Source of the DNA: Tissierella praeacuta_A
Lineage (GTDB): Bacteria > Bacillota > Clostridia > Tissierellales > Tissierellaceae
Direction of reading: 5' to 3'
DNA: 64,000 nt
Assembly (NCBI RefSeq): GCF_040396155.1
Contig: NZ_JBEBOY010000003.1
Span: forward strand, 1-64,000
Shown here: positions 35,575 through 43,379 of the stretch, piece after piece
Numbering within the stretch: the stretch's first letter is position 1
How the letters are laid out: every line of letters begins with the position of its first letter
Translations under genes and position numbers: made by a program
The notes under the pieces: generated by a model
Databases searched by the model: none
The model's input: only the letters and a program-made list of their open reading frames with translations
What the model was told of the DNA's origin: nothing

Positions 35575-36567
35575 TTAATTTCCCACTTCTAAAGCATCTT
35601 TAAATATTGGAAGATTTTTATCTAATTCTAAAGATTCTAAGGTTTTTATATTTACAGTTGTTATGGTTTTGTCTGCTACTCCTACAGGTATAGTAGAAAT
35701 ATCTTTTTTATCTACAAGTATTTCTTTAGCCATTTTAGCAGTTTGCTTACCTAGTTCATAATAACTAAGTCCATTAGTTATTAATATTCCACCCTTTACT
35801 TGTGTTTCTTCTGCACAAACAGATATAATTTTTTTATCTATAAGTTTTCTTGATAACAATTCTACAGATGATGCAATTAGATTATCACTAAGGGCATAAA
35901 CAGCATCTACTTTATTTAGTAGAGAATCTACTGCTTGTGGAAGTTCATTTATATTATTTACTCCGATTGTAACTACCTCTAAGCCTTCAGTTGGAGCTAG
36001 ATTTTTTACTTCTTCTATTTGAATTTCAGAGTTTGCTTCATTGGTATTATATAATATACCTATGGTTTTTATATTAGGGTTGATTTCTTTAAACATTTTT
36101 AACTGAGAAGCAGTAGGCGCCATATCAGATGTTCCAGTTATATTTCCGCCAACATTGTTCCAATCTTCAACTATTTCTGACTTTACAGGATCAGTTACTG
36201 CACTAAATAGTATAGGAATATCTTTTGTAGCTTGCTTAGCAGATTGTACTGCTGGTGTTGCTATTGCATATATTAAATCAACTTCATCCTTAAGGAATTT
36301 TTGAGATATATTAACTGTAGTAGGAATATCTCCTTGTGCATTTTGATAATCAATTTCAGCATCTACACCAAGCTCTTTTAATCCATCTTCAAAACCACGT
36401 CTAGCATCATCTAATGCTGGATGGTCTGATAGTTGACTAATTCCAATCTTAAATGTTTTTCCATTAGAAGCATTACTAACATTTTTACTATTTGAACTAC
36501 AACCTGATAAAACCATGATACTTACTGCTGCTAAAGATATTAATTTACTAATCTTCTTTTTCCTCAT
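35575..36567 (-). CDS. ABC substrate-binding lipoprotein 2 (TrpX-like), behind a phenylalanine-type T-box
   Basis: A 330-aa TrpX-type receptor with lipobox LSGC (Cys23). The N-terminal lobe (about residues 35-135) is nearly identical to receptor 1, including at the DNA level, but the rest is clearly diverged (for example GILITNGLSYYELGKQTA is kept while the surrounding hinge and C-lobe differ). AAGGAGGATAAT precedes the ATG. The T-box in front has specifier UUC. A separate promoter and T-box follow it, so each receptor is an independently controlled unit sharing, presumably, one permease and ATPase. Confidence 0.9.
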   Translation of the reverse strand: MRKKKISKLISLAAVSIMVLSGCSSNSKNVSNASNGKTFKIGISQLSDHPALDDARRGFEDGLKELGVDAEIDYQNAQGDIPTTVNISQKFLKDEVDLIYAIATPAVQSAKQATKDIPILFSAVTDPVKSEIVEDWNNVGGNITGTSDMAPTASQLKMFKEINPNIKTIGILYNTNEANSEIQIEEVKNLAPTEGLEVVTIGVNNINELPQAVDSLLNKVDAVYALSDNLIASSVELLSRKLIDKKIISVCAEETQVKGGILITNGLSYYELGKQTAKMAKEILVDKKDISTIPVGVADKTITTVNIKTLESLELDKNLPIFKDALEVGN

Positions 36568-36649
36568 TTTATTATCCTCCTTAAAATGTAAACAATAAAT
36601 TTTATAGGATAATTAGCATAGATTGAATGCCATGGAATAATTGGGCAAT

Positions 36650-36945
36650 AAAAAAATCTTTCAATCCTTGTAAATATAGCTTTTAGCTATACTTACAGGG
36701 ACGAAAGATTATATTTCCGCGGTACCACCCTAATTATGACAAAGTCATCACTCAATCAGACCTAACAGTCCTATCCCCTATAACGATGGGCATTCGGATT
36801 CGTCTACTTGTATAATACGTTTAACGAATCTGCTTAGGAGTGAATATTACATATCTTCTTAATGTTGGCTTTCACCTTTTCCAACTCTCTGTAATTAAGA
36901 CAGGATATCTTTCTCTCCATCAGAGCATTTTTAATATTACAAATT
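36650..36945 (-). promoter_or_regulatory. T-box riboswitch, specifier read as UUC (Phe)
   Basis: Nearly identical to the T-box at 35138-35434: same stem I base, same T-box core AGGGTGGTACCGCGG (36717-36731), terminator at 36650-36710 with U7. The specifier triplet before the conserved A-CUCC is UUC (plus-strand GAA, 36842-36844) instead of UAC. The variable T-box base is again U, matching the discriminator A of tRNA-Phe. Confidence 0.92.
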
Positions 36946-36974
36946 ATAATAATACTTTAATTTGATAATGTCAA
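36946..36974 (-). promoter_or_regulatory. Promoter of T-box module 2
   Basis: TTGACA (36969-36974), 17-nt spacer, TATTAT (36946-36951) on the minus strand. Confidence 0.8.
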
Positions 36975-37339
36975 TAGCTTTTTAAAAAAAGTTTATTAGA
37001 ATGCTATAATATATATTCGATTACACATAAATAAAACCTTATTATTTGCAAATAATAATGATATGTAGTATACTAGTATAGTTAGATTAATAATTGGAAT
37101 GTAATTAAAGTATTTAAAATAATCTTTGAAGTAACCTTATCTTTATTTTAAAGTTATAATGGTGACAATTTAGATAAACCATTTACTTTATATCTATATT
37201 ACTCGAAAGGGTATCATATTTATTCAATCGTGAATTTTCCATATGAAATTTTAAACATGAATATGACTAATTAATTGATAACTAATATATGATTGTATGT
37301 TAGTTTTTGTGATGTAAAATTTAAAAAGGAGGTGTTTAA
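36975..37339. other. Divergent intergenic region with a 20-bp perfect palindrome
   Basis: TTATTATTTGCAAATAATAA at 37039-37058 is its own reverse complement with no loop, so it is a candidate protein-binding site between the T-box promoter and the UPF0316 gene. TATAAT near 37015 may belong to a plus-strand promoter. No gene is visible. Confidence 0.45.
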
Positions 37340-37879
37340 ATGACAGAAAATGTTATGTTTGCACTTGTAGGATTGTTTTTAGTAACTGCTTTTACAAATA
37401 TTCTAGCAACACTAAAGACAATATTGATGTCTAAAAAAATTATGAATCCAGTTTATTTGTTAGTTTTTGCAGATGCCATGATTTTTGCAAGTATTGTTAG
37501 TAAAGTCACCAGCTCAGATGGGGTTCAATTTACTATGGCATATGCTTTAGGAAGAACCGCAGGAGTTTTTATAGGCAGTAAAATTGAAGATAGATTAGCA
37601 CTTGGTATTTTAGAAGTAGATTTATTTCTAAGTGACAAAAATAAGGTTATGGAAATATCAAATAAACTTAGAAAAACTGGATATACAGTTAATAATTTTC
37701 TTGTTGGAGGAAATGATGAGAAAAAAAGATATCAAATTGAAGTTATAATAAAAAGAAAAGAGTTTAAAATATTTGAAGATATTATAGCAGAATTTGATAT
37801 AGTTAATCCAACTTTAAAAGTTAAGACTTTAAATAGAGTAGATGGAAAAATTACAACTACAAGATTTAAAGAGGCATAA
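37340..37879 (+). CDS. UPF0316/DUF2179-domain membrane protein, YebE-like
   Basis: A 179-aa protein with about three N-terminal membrane helices (LLVFADAMIFASIVSKV and ALGRTAGVFIGSKIEDRLALG are family blocks), then a soluble alpha/beta DUF2179 domain (residues about 95-175). DUF2179 resembles small ligand-binding domains. Function unknown. AAAGGAGGTG lies 7 nt before the ATG. Monocistronic; it converges on the response-regulator gene. Confidence 0.85.
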   Translation: MTENVMFALVGLFLVTAFTNILATLKTILMSKKIMNPVYLLVFADAMIFASIVSKVTSSDGVQFTMAYALGRTAGVFIGSKIEDRLALGILEVDLFLSDKNKVMEISNKLRKTGYTVNNFLVGGNDEKKRYQIEVIIKRKEFKIFEDIIAEFDIVNPTLKVKTLNRVDGKITTTRFKEA

Positions 37880-37948
37880 AATCATATAGATGGGAAATAA
37901 CCCAGCTATAGTTAAAGAAGTGATAATAGCTGAATTACTTCTAAGAGC

Positions 37949-38707
37949 CTAACAGTTAACAGAGTTTTTATATTGATTAGGGGAAAGTCCCATATAATTT
38001 TTAAATGCTCTGCTGAAATAATGTTGACTACTATATCCTACCATATTTGCAATATCATTTATGGTATAATCATTATTTTTATCCAATAGAAGCTTTATTG
38101 CCATGTTGATTCTCAATTTATTAAGATAATCAGTAAAGCTAATGCCTGTTTTTTGTTTAATTATTCTAGTAAGGTATGATTGACTTATATGAAGTTGCTC
38201 AGCTATAAGATTTAGAGTTAAATTATTTTGAGTAAAGTTTTCCTTTATATAGTTAATTGCTTGATTTCCAATACATTTATGGCTTATATTATCAGTATCT
38301 ATTTCTTTTAATTTGTTTATTTCCCACATTCTTTCACGGTATGAATCCATTGCTTTAATGATAATATTCTTAAAATCCCTATATTGTATAGGTTTGAGCA
38401 AATAACTAAATACTCCAAGGTCCAATGCTTTTTGTGCATATTCAAATTGATCATATCCTGATATAATGATTATCTTAGCATTAGGGTCAATTTCTCTAGT
38501 TTTCTCTATTACTTCAAGACCATTCATAAAAGGCATATTAATATCCATTAAAATAATTTCAGGTTGGTATATATTAATTAATTGTAAGGCTTCTTCACCA
38601 TCTTGTGCTGTTCCCACAACAGATAAATCTAAATCATAGGATTCAATTAAATTTTTTAAACCATTACGTATTATTTCCTCATCATCTGCTATGACTATTC
38701 TAAACAT
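37949..38707 (-). CDS. YesN-type response regulator with AraC DNA-binding domain
   Basis: A 252-aa regulator: receiver domain (residues 1-120) with phospho-acceptor Asp55 in ILMDINMPFMNG and acidic pocket Asp8-Asp9, a short linker, then two AraC-type helix-turn-helix motifs (about 150-250; LHISQSYLTRIIKQKTG and DIANMVGYSSQHYFSRAFK). It overlaps the upstream kinase gene by 13 nt, so the pair is one two-component system. The divergent flavin reductase promoter carries direct repeats suited to AraC-type binding. Confidence 0.95.
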   Translation of the reverse strand: MFRIVIADDEEIIRNGLKNLIESYDLDLSVVGTAQDGEEALQLINIYQPEIILMDINMPFMNGLEVIEKTREIDPNAKIIIISGYDQFEYAQKALDLGVFSYLLKPIQYRDFKNIIIKAMDSYRERMWEINKLKEIDTDNISHKCIGNQAINYIKENFTQNNLTLNLIAEQLHISQSYLTRIIKQKTGISFTDYLNKLRINMAIKLLLDKNNDYTINDIANMVGYSSQHYFSRAFKNYMGLSPNQYKNSVNC

Positions 38708-40419
38708 TGAAATCCCTCACTTATCTTTGGTATTTTTAGAAATACTTTAGTTCCTTTTTCAAATTCACTGTCAATATTAATACTGTAGTTATCTTTAAAA
38801 GTAAGCTTTAAACGTTCGTTAATATTATATAATCCATAGTGTTCAGATTCAATGGATTGATAAAGATTTTTTCTGGTTTCATCAAGTTTTTTCTGGTCCA
38901 TACCTAGTCCGTTATCTATAACTTCAACAAATATATAATCATTTTCAGATAATATATTTATATGAATAAATCCCTTTTGCCTTTTTAACTTTAATCCATG
39001 ATAAATAGAATTTTCTACTAAAGGTTGTATTATCATTTTAGGAACTAGGTACTGGGAAATTTGCTCATCTAAATCAATGCTATAACTGATTTTATCTTTA
39101 TAGCGTGTTTCTTGGATTTCCAAATAATTGCGTACATGTTTAATTTCATCATCAATTGTAATAAATTCTTTTCCATCACTTAATGATATTCTAAAGAATA
39201 CAGATAATGAATTAATCATATCCGCCACATCAAAAGCATTATATTCTAATGCTTTCCACTGTATTGTATCTAATGTATTATATAAAAAATGAGGGTTTAT
39301 TTGTGATTGTAGTACCCTTAATTCTGCATTTCTCTTCTGAGTTTGTACTTGATATACTTGGTTAATTAATTTTTTTATATCCATAAGCATCTGATTAAAA
39401 ACCTTGCCTAGAACAGATATTTCATCATTATTTTTAGTTTCATAATAAGAATCTAAATTTCCATTAGACACTTCTAACATATGATTTTTTAGTTTGTGAA
39501 TTGGTTTAACTATATTTCCTGATACAATAATAGCAAGTAAAATTGCAATTAATAGTAGAATTATTCCTAAAACGACAACTAAATTAATGATATTATTTGT
39601 TTGATTATGAATACAGCTATTTTCTACCATAGTACATAAGAGCCAGTCTTCGGTATAGGGAATAGAAGAGAAGAACAAAGTAGCATCTTTATTAGATATG
39701 TTTTTTAGACTTATTGTTCCAGAATTTACTTTCTTAGATTTTTTAATTATTTTATCTAATTCTTCTATTGAAATATATTTATTTGTTAAATCATCTTTTG
39801 AAATAGAGTATATGTCCATATTCTTATTCATAATCCAAGAAAATCCATTATAAACGTCAATACCATTTGCTATTTCAGAAATTTTTTCTAAATTAACTGC
39901 ACCATTAATAAACCCTATTTTTTCCTTTTTATCATTCATAATAGGATAACAAATAATAAAAATAGGTGTATTATCAGATTTAGAAATAACTGGTTTAGAT
40001 ATAATATATTCTTTATCTGAGGACATTAAATTGTGGAAATAATCACGATTAAATACGTGAATAGTAATATTGTCATTTATCCATCCATACCCATCAGTAC
40101 CTCCTATTGCAAAGGTTTCATTTAAGTTTCCATATTGTGTACTCAATACTTTATTTAATCTAGTTAAATAAGGTCTTAGAGATAATAAATTAAACTCCTT
40201 AGTGGAGGCATATTCATGAATAATCCTTATTTCACTTATACGCTGATTTAACCAAGAGCCAATTTCATTTGATTTTGAGTCAATTAACTGTAATGTTTGA
40301 TGTTCAAGTTGTTCCATATTTAGGGTTTTAACCTTCGTGTCCAATACAAATAATAAGGGAGTAAAGGTAAGTACTATACATAAAACGAAAACTGTGATAA
40401 TTTTTAATCGCAATGACAT
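38695..40419 (-). CDS. YesM-type sensor histidine kinase
   Basis: A 574-aa membrane kinase: first helix about residues 5-25, a large extracellular dCache-like sensor (about 30-270, with a SKPVISKSDNTPIFIICYPI block), second helix about 276-298, HAMP linker, His-kinase motif QINPHFLYN with phospho-acceptor His377, and an HATPase domain with VENSIYHGLK and DNGLGMD. The ATG at 40419 is used; the GTG at 40428 lies inside the AAAGGTGA RBS. The extracellular sensor probably recognises the acceptor used by the adjacent secreted reductase; this is inference. Confidence 0.93.
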   Translation of the reverse strand: MSLRLKIITVFVLCIVLTFTPLLFVLDTKVKTLNMEQLEHQTLQLIDSKSNEIGSWLNQRISEIRIIHEYASTKEFNLLSLRPYLTRLNKVLSTQYGNLNETFAIGGTDGYGWINDNITIHVFNRDYFHNLMSSDKEYIISKPVISKSDNTPIFIICYPIMNDKKEKIGFINGAVNLEKISEIANGIDVYNGFSWIMNKNMDIYSISKDDLTNKYISIEELDKIIKKSKKVNSGTISLKNISNKDATLFFSSIPYTEDWLLCTMVENSCIHNQTNNIINLVVVLGIILLLIAILLAIIVSGNIVKPIHKLKNHMLEVSNGNLDSYYETKNNDEISVLGKVFNQMLMDIKKLINQVYQVQTQKRNAELRVLQSQINPHFLYNTLDTIQWKALEYNAFDVADMINSLSVFFRISLSDGKEFITIDDEIKHVRNYLEIQETRYKDKISYSIDLDEQISQYLVPKMIIQPLVENSIYHGLKLKRQKGFIHINILSENDYIFVEVIDNGLGMDQKKLDETRKNLYQSIESEHYGLYNINERLKLTFKDNYSINIDSEFEKGTKVFLKIPKISEGFQCLE

Positions 40420-40500
40420 GTCTTTCACCTTTAAATTTGACTTTTAAACTTAATAATTATTATATAAGATTTTGTCATATTTTTAAACATTGTATTTAAA

Positions 40501-40533
40501 AGTGCAAAAATAGACATATCAGTGTAAATACGA
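40501..40533 (+). promoter_or_regulatory. Direct repeats upstream of the reductase, candidate YesN-type site
   Basis: AGTGCAAAAATA (40501-40512) and AGTGTAAATACG (40521-40532) are spaced exactly 20 bp start to start, two helical turns, as AraC-type dimers need. A weak -10 (TATGTT, 40545-40550) lies just downstream with no good -35, as in activator-dependent promoters. Confidence 0.45.
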
Positions 40534-40603
40534 AAAACAATATCTATGTTAAACTAATAACAACATAAATAATAAATTAACAAAAATTTAGGGGGGACAG
40601 AAA

Positions 40604-42388
40604 TTGAAAAAAATTTTAGCATTTTTATTAGTAGCTGTTATGATATTAAGCTTAGTAGGCTGCAATAAAACTGAAAAGGCAAATAATGAAAACACTGCAA
40701 CATCTATAAAAGATGGTGTATATGAAGGTGTTGGTACAGGTAAAGGTGGAGAAATAAAAGTTGAAGTAACAATTGCAGATGACACTATTACTGCTATAAA
40801 AGTAGTAAGCCATAATGAAACACCAGGATTTGATACTGCAATGGAAACATTAACAGAAAGTATTATATCCCAAAATAGTCTTGAAGTAGATGGTGTTTCA
40901 GGATGTACATTTACTTCTAATGGATTTTTGGAAGCAGTAAATGCAGCATTAACTTCAGCAGGAGCAACTCCAGAAATGTTGAAAAAGGTAAATGCTGAAG
41001 CTTTAAATGAAAATAAAGAAGAAGTCACAGAAATCCATGATGTTGTAGTAATTGGTGCTGGTGGGGCAGGACTTTCTGCTGCTATAGAAGCTAAAGCAGC
41101 AGGAGCTGATGTAATAGTTTTAGAAAAGATGCCTATGGCTGGTGGAAATACTTTGATATCAGGTGCTGAATATGCCTGTTCAAATAACTGGTTACAGAAA
41201 AAAGAAGGCATTGAAGATAGTGTAGAACTTCATATAGAAGATACCTTAAAAGGTGGAGACAATAAGGGAAATGAAGAATTAGTTAGAGTTTTGGCAGAAA
41301 ATGCTTTAGCTGGTGCTGAGTGGTTAAGAGATGAAGTTGGAGTTGTTTGGGAAGATGAGTTAATGTTCTTTGGTGGACATTCAGTCAAGAGAAGTTTAGT
41401 ACCAGCAGGTGCTAGCGGTAGGGAAATAATATCTAAACAATTGGCTAAAGCTGAGAGTATGGGAATTACTGTTCTTTTAAATACTAAGGCAACTGATTTA
41501 ATTACAGATGACAAAGGAAAAGTTGTTGGAGTAAAAGCAGAAGGTGAAAAAGCAAATTATACTTTTAATACTAATAAAGCAGTAATCATAGCATCAGGAG
41601 GATTTGGATCTAATATTGAAATGAGAAAGAAATATAATCCTGATATAGATGAAGCAATTTTATCTACTAATTCAACAGGTAGTACAGGAGACGGTATTAC
41701 AATGGCTGAAAAAATCGGTGCAGATTTAGTAGGTATGGAATATATTCAAACATATCCAATATGTGACCCACTAACAGGTACATTACTTTATTTTGATGAT
41801 GCAAGATTATATGGTCATACTGTTATTGTAAATAAAGAAGGTAAAAGATTTGTAGAAGAATTAGGTAGACGTGACGTAATGTCTATGGCTATTAAGGCTC
41901 AGACAGGACATGTATGTTATGAACTAATTGACCAAAAAGGATTTGTAGCAAGTAGTTTACAAGAAAATCATGGACCAGAACTTGATTACTTATATAAAAA
42001 TGATTTATTAGTAAAGGCAGATACTATAAAAGAAGCTGCTGATTTCTTCGGAATTGATGCAGAAGAATTACAAAAAACTGTTGATAAATATAATGGATAT
42101 GTAGCAGATGGAAAAGATCCAGAATTCAACAAAAGAAGTTTACCTTCAACTATAGAAGTTGGACCATTCTATATTTTAAAAGCTACCCCAGCTGTTCACC
42201 ATACAATGGGTGGTATAAAAATAAATACAAACGCTCAAGTAATAAATACAGAAGGAAATGTAATAGAAGGTTTATATGCAGCAGGTGAAGTAACTGGAGG
42301 AATCCAAGGGGCAAATAGATTAGGAAGTAATGCGCTTGCTGATATTACAGTATTCGGTAGAATTGCTGGACAAAACGCAGCTAAATAA
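40604..42388 (+). CDS. Secreted FMN/FAD flavoprotein reductase (fumarate/urocanate-reductase family)
   Basis: A 594-aa lipoprotein (lipobox LVGC, Cys20). Residues about 38-118 form an FMN-binding domain whose DGVSGCT motif (Asp96-Thr102) is the ApbE flavinylation site, placing FMN on Thr102. Residues about 143-590 are the FAD-dependent reductase: GAGGAG dinucleotide motif at 151-156, the ELGRRD block with the arginine used as proton donor in fumarate reductases, and a HHTMGG motif. It should reduce an unsaturated or similar acceptor outside the cell; the acceptor is not predictable from these motifs. Start TTG 40604 after AGGGGGG. It is divergent from the YesM/YesN system. Confidence 0.9.
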   Translation: MKKILAFLLVAVMILSLVGCNKTEKANNENTATSIKDGVYEGVGTGKGGEIKVEVTIADDTITAIKVVSHNETPGFDTAMETLTESIISQNSLEVDGVSGCTFTSNGFLEAVNAALTSAGATPEMLKKVNAEALNENKEEVTEIHDVVVIGAGGAGLSAAIEAKAAGADVIVLEKMPMAGGNTLISGAEYACSNNWLQKKEGIEDSVELHIEDTLKGGDNKGNEELVRVLAENALAGAEWLRDEVGVVWEDELMFFGGHSVKRSLVPAGASGREIISKQLAKAESMGITVLLNTKATDLITDDKGKVVGVKAEGEKANYTFNTNKAVIIASGGFGSNIEMRKKYNPDIDEAILSTNSTGSTGDGITMAEKIGADLVGMEYIQTYPICDPLTGTLLYFDDARLYGHTVIVNKEGKRFVEELGRRDVMSMAIKAQTGHVCYELIDQKGFVASSLQENHGPELDYLYKNDLLVKADTIKEAADFFGIDAEELQKTVDKYNGYVADGKDPEFNKRSLPSTIEVGPFYILKATPAVHHTMGGIKINTNAQVINTEGNVIEGLYAAGEVTGGIQGANRLGSNALADITVFGRIAGQNAAK

Positions 42389-42410
42389 GGTTTAAAGATA
42401 AAGATTTAAA

Positions 42411-42441
42411 GGCTCTTTCAAGTGATTGGAAGAGTCTTTTG
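42411..42441 (+). terminator. Terminator of the reductase gene
   Basis: GGCTCTTTC (42411-42419) with GGAAGAGTC (42428-42436, G-U pairs), then TTTT. Confidence 0.65.
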
Positions 42442-42520
42442 TGTTTTGAGAAGGGATTTCCATAAAGATGTAGAATAAGTAATAGTATATACTTATAAAA
42501 TTAGGTAGGAGGATGATAAA

Positions 42521-42706
42521 ATGCAATTTTTTGGAATTGTTGGATATTATACGATTTGGTTTACTCCGGCTATATTTGTTATCAATTTGATAGGGGCTAT
42601 AAAAGCTATTAAAGAAGGGAGACAGGTTGAAAAATATACAATTGCATGTTGCATTAGTTTAATGCTAATAGTAATTCCTATGTATATGATGTTAATGTAT
42701 GCATAG
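42521..42706 (+). CDS. Small two-helix membrane protein
   Basis: A 61-aa protein with two hydrophobic segments (residues 3-27 and 40-60) joined by a basic loop (KAIKEGRQVEK). Family not recognised. TAGGAGGATG precedes the ATG. It follows the reductase gene but behind a terminator, so co-regulation is uncertain. Confidence 0.65.
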   Translation: MQFFGIVGYYTIWFTPAIFVINLIGAIKAIKEGRQVEKYTIACCISLMLIVIPMYMMLMYA

Positions 42707-42772
42707 TAGTGAGAATAATATATATTTGAAGTTATAATGCAATATTTATAAGGGAACAATCTACCTTGAATC

Positions 42773-42945
42773 TTGAAAGATATTAAAAACTATGAAGAAT
42801 ATAAGTGGATACTAATAAAATGGAATAGAGAAAATTATATTAGATTGTAGTCTTTGAAGACAGAAAAATTGTTGAGTATAAAGATTGTGATGAATTTGCA
42901 AATAATAAAGAGTCATTGTATGCTAATATATATGTCATAAAATAG
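42773..42945 (+). pseudogene. Small gene broken by a frameshift
   Basis: From TTG 42773, 25 codons (LKDIKNYEEYKWILIKWNRE and on) end at a TAG at 42848. Immediately afterwards a second frame from 42850 continues in the same style (VFEDRKIVEYKDCDEFANN) to the TAG at 42943. Joined, they make a protein of about 56 residues. AGGGAA lies upstream. I do not recognise the family. The remaining sequence to 43047 is AT-rich. Confidence 0.45.
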
Positions 42946-43047
42946 TATTATTTGACTTGATTATATAAAGGTGTCTATATATTAGGGTTCAAAAATATAG
43001 AGCTATAAGGTATAATAAATTAATAATTCAAATGAGGAGAGATATAT

Positions 43048-43305
43048 ATGAAAAAAATAGTTGTATTTGGAAGTAAACATTGTCCAGATTGTGGACCAGC
43101 GAAAGAACATCTTTCAAGCCAGAATATTAAGTTTTTATATTTAGATATTTCAGAAGGGATGTTGAATCTAAAAAGATTTTTAAAATATAGGGATAACTAT
43201 GAAGAATTTAAAGAAATCAAAGCAGCAGGAAACATAGGAATACCTTGCATAGTTATAAATGATGGGGAACAAATTATCTTTGATTATAATGAACTAGAAA
43301 TATAA
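43048..43305 (+). CDS. Glutaredoxin-like thiol-disulfide protein
   Basis: An 85-aa thioredoxin-fold protein with redox motif Cys12-Pro-Asp-Cys15 and the cis-proline region GIPCIVIND near residue 65. Compared with glutaredoxins it has an insert rich in Lys/Arg (LKRFLKYRDNYEEFKEIK). It probably reduces disulfides in the cytosol. GAGGAGAG precedes the ATG. Confidence 0.85.
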   Translation: MKKIVVFGSKHCPDCGPAKEHLSSQNIKFLYLDISEGMLNLKRFLKYRDNYEEFKEIKAAGNIGIPCIVINDGEQIIFDYNELEI

Positions 43306-43379
43306 AAGATAGATATTATAAATTCATTAATCTTTAGTGATATAATATAAACCAAAGATAAAATATAGTGGAGGAAAAT

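Noticed and set aside
35138..36945. Tryptophan specificity for the two T-boxes
   Set aside because: No UGG occurs at the specifier position in either leader, and the T-box variable base is U rather than the C expected for a discriminator G.
40588..41211. Minus-strand 207-aa ORF inside the flavin reductase gene
   Set aside because: It mirrors a gene with complete motifs, and its Ser/Thr/Ala/Pro-rich translation is the usual artefact of reading this codon use backwards.
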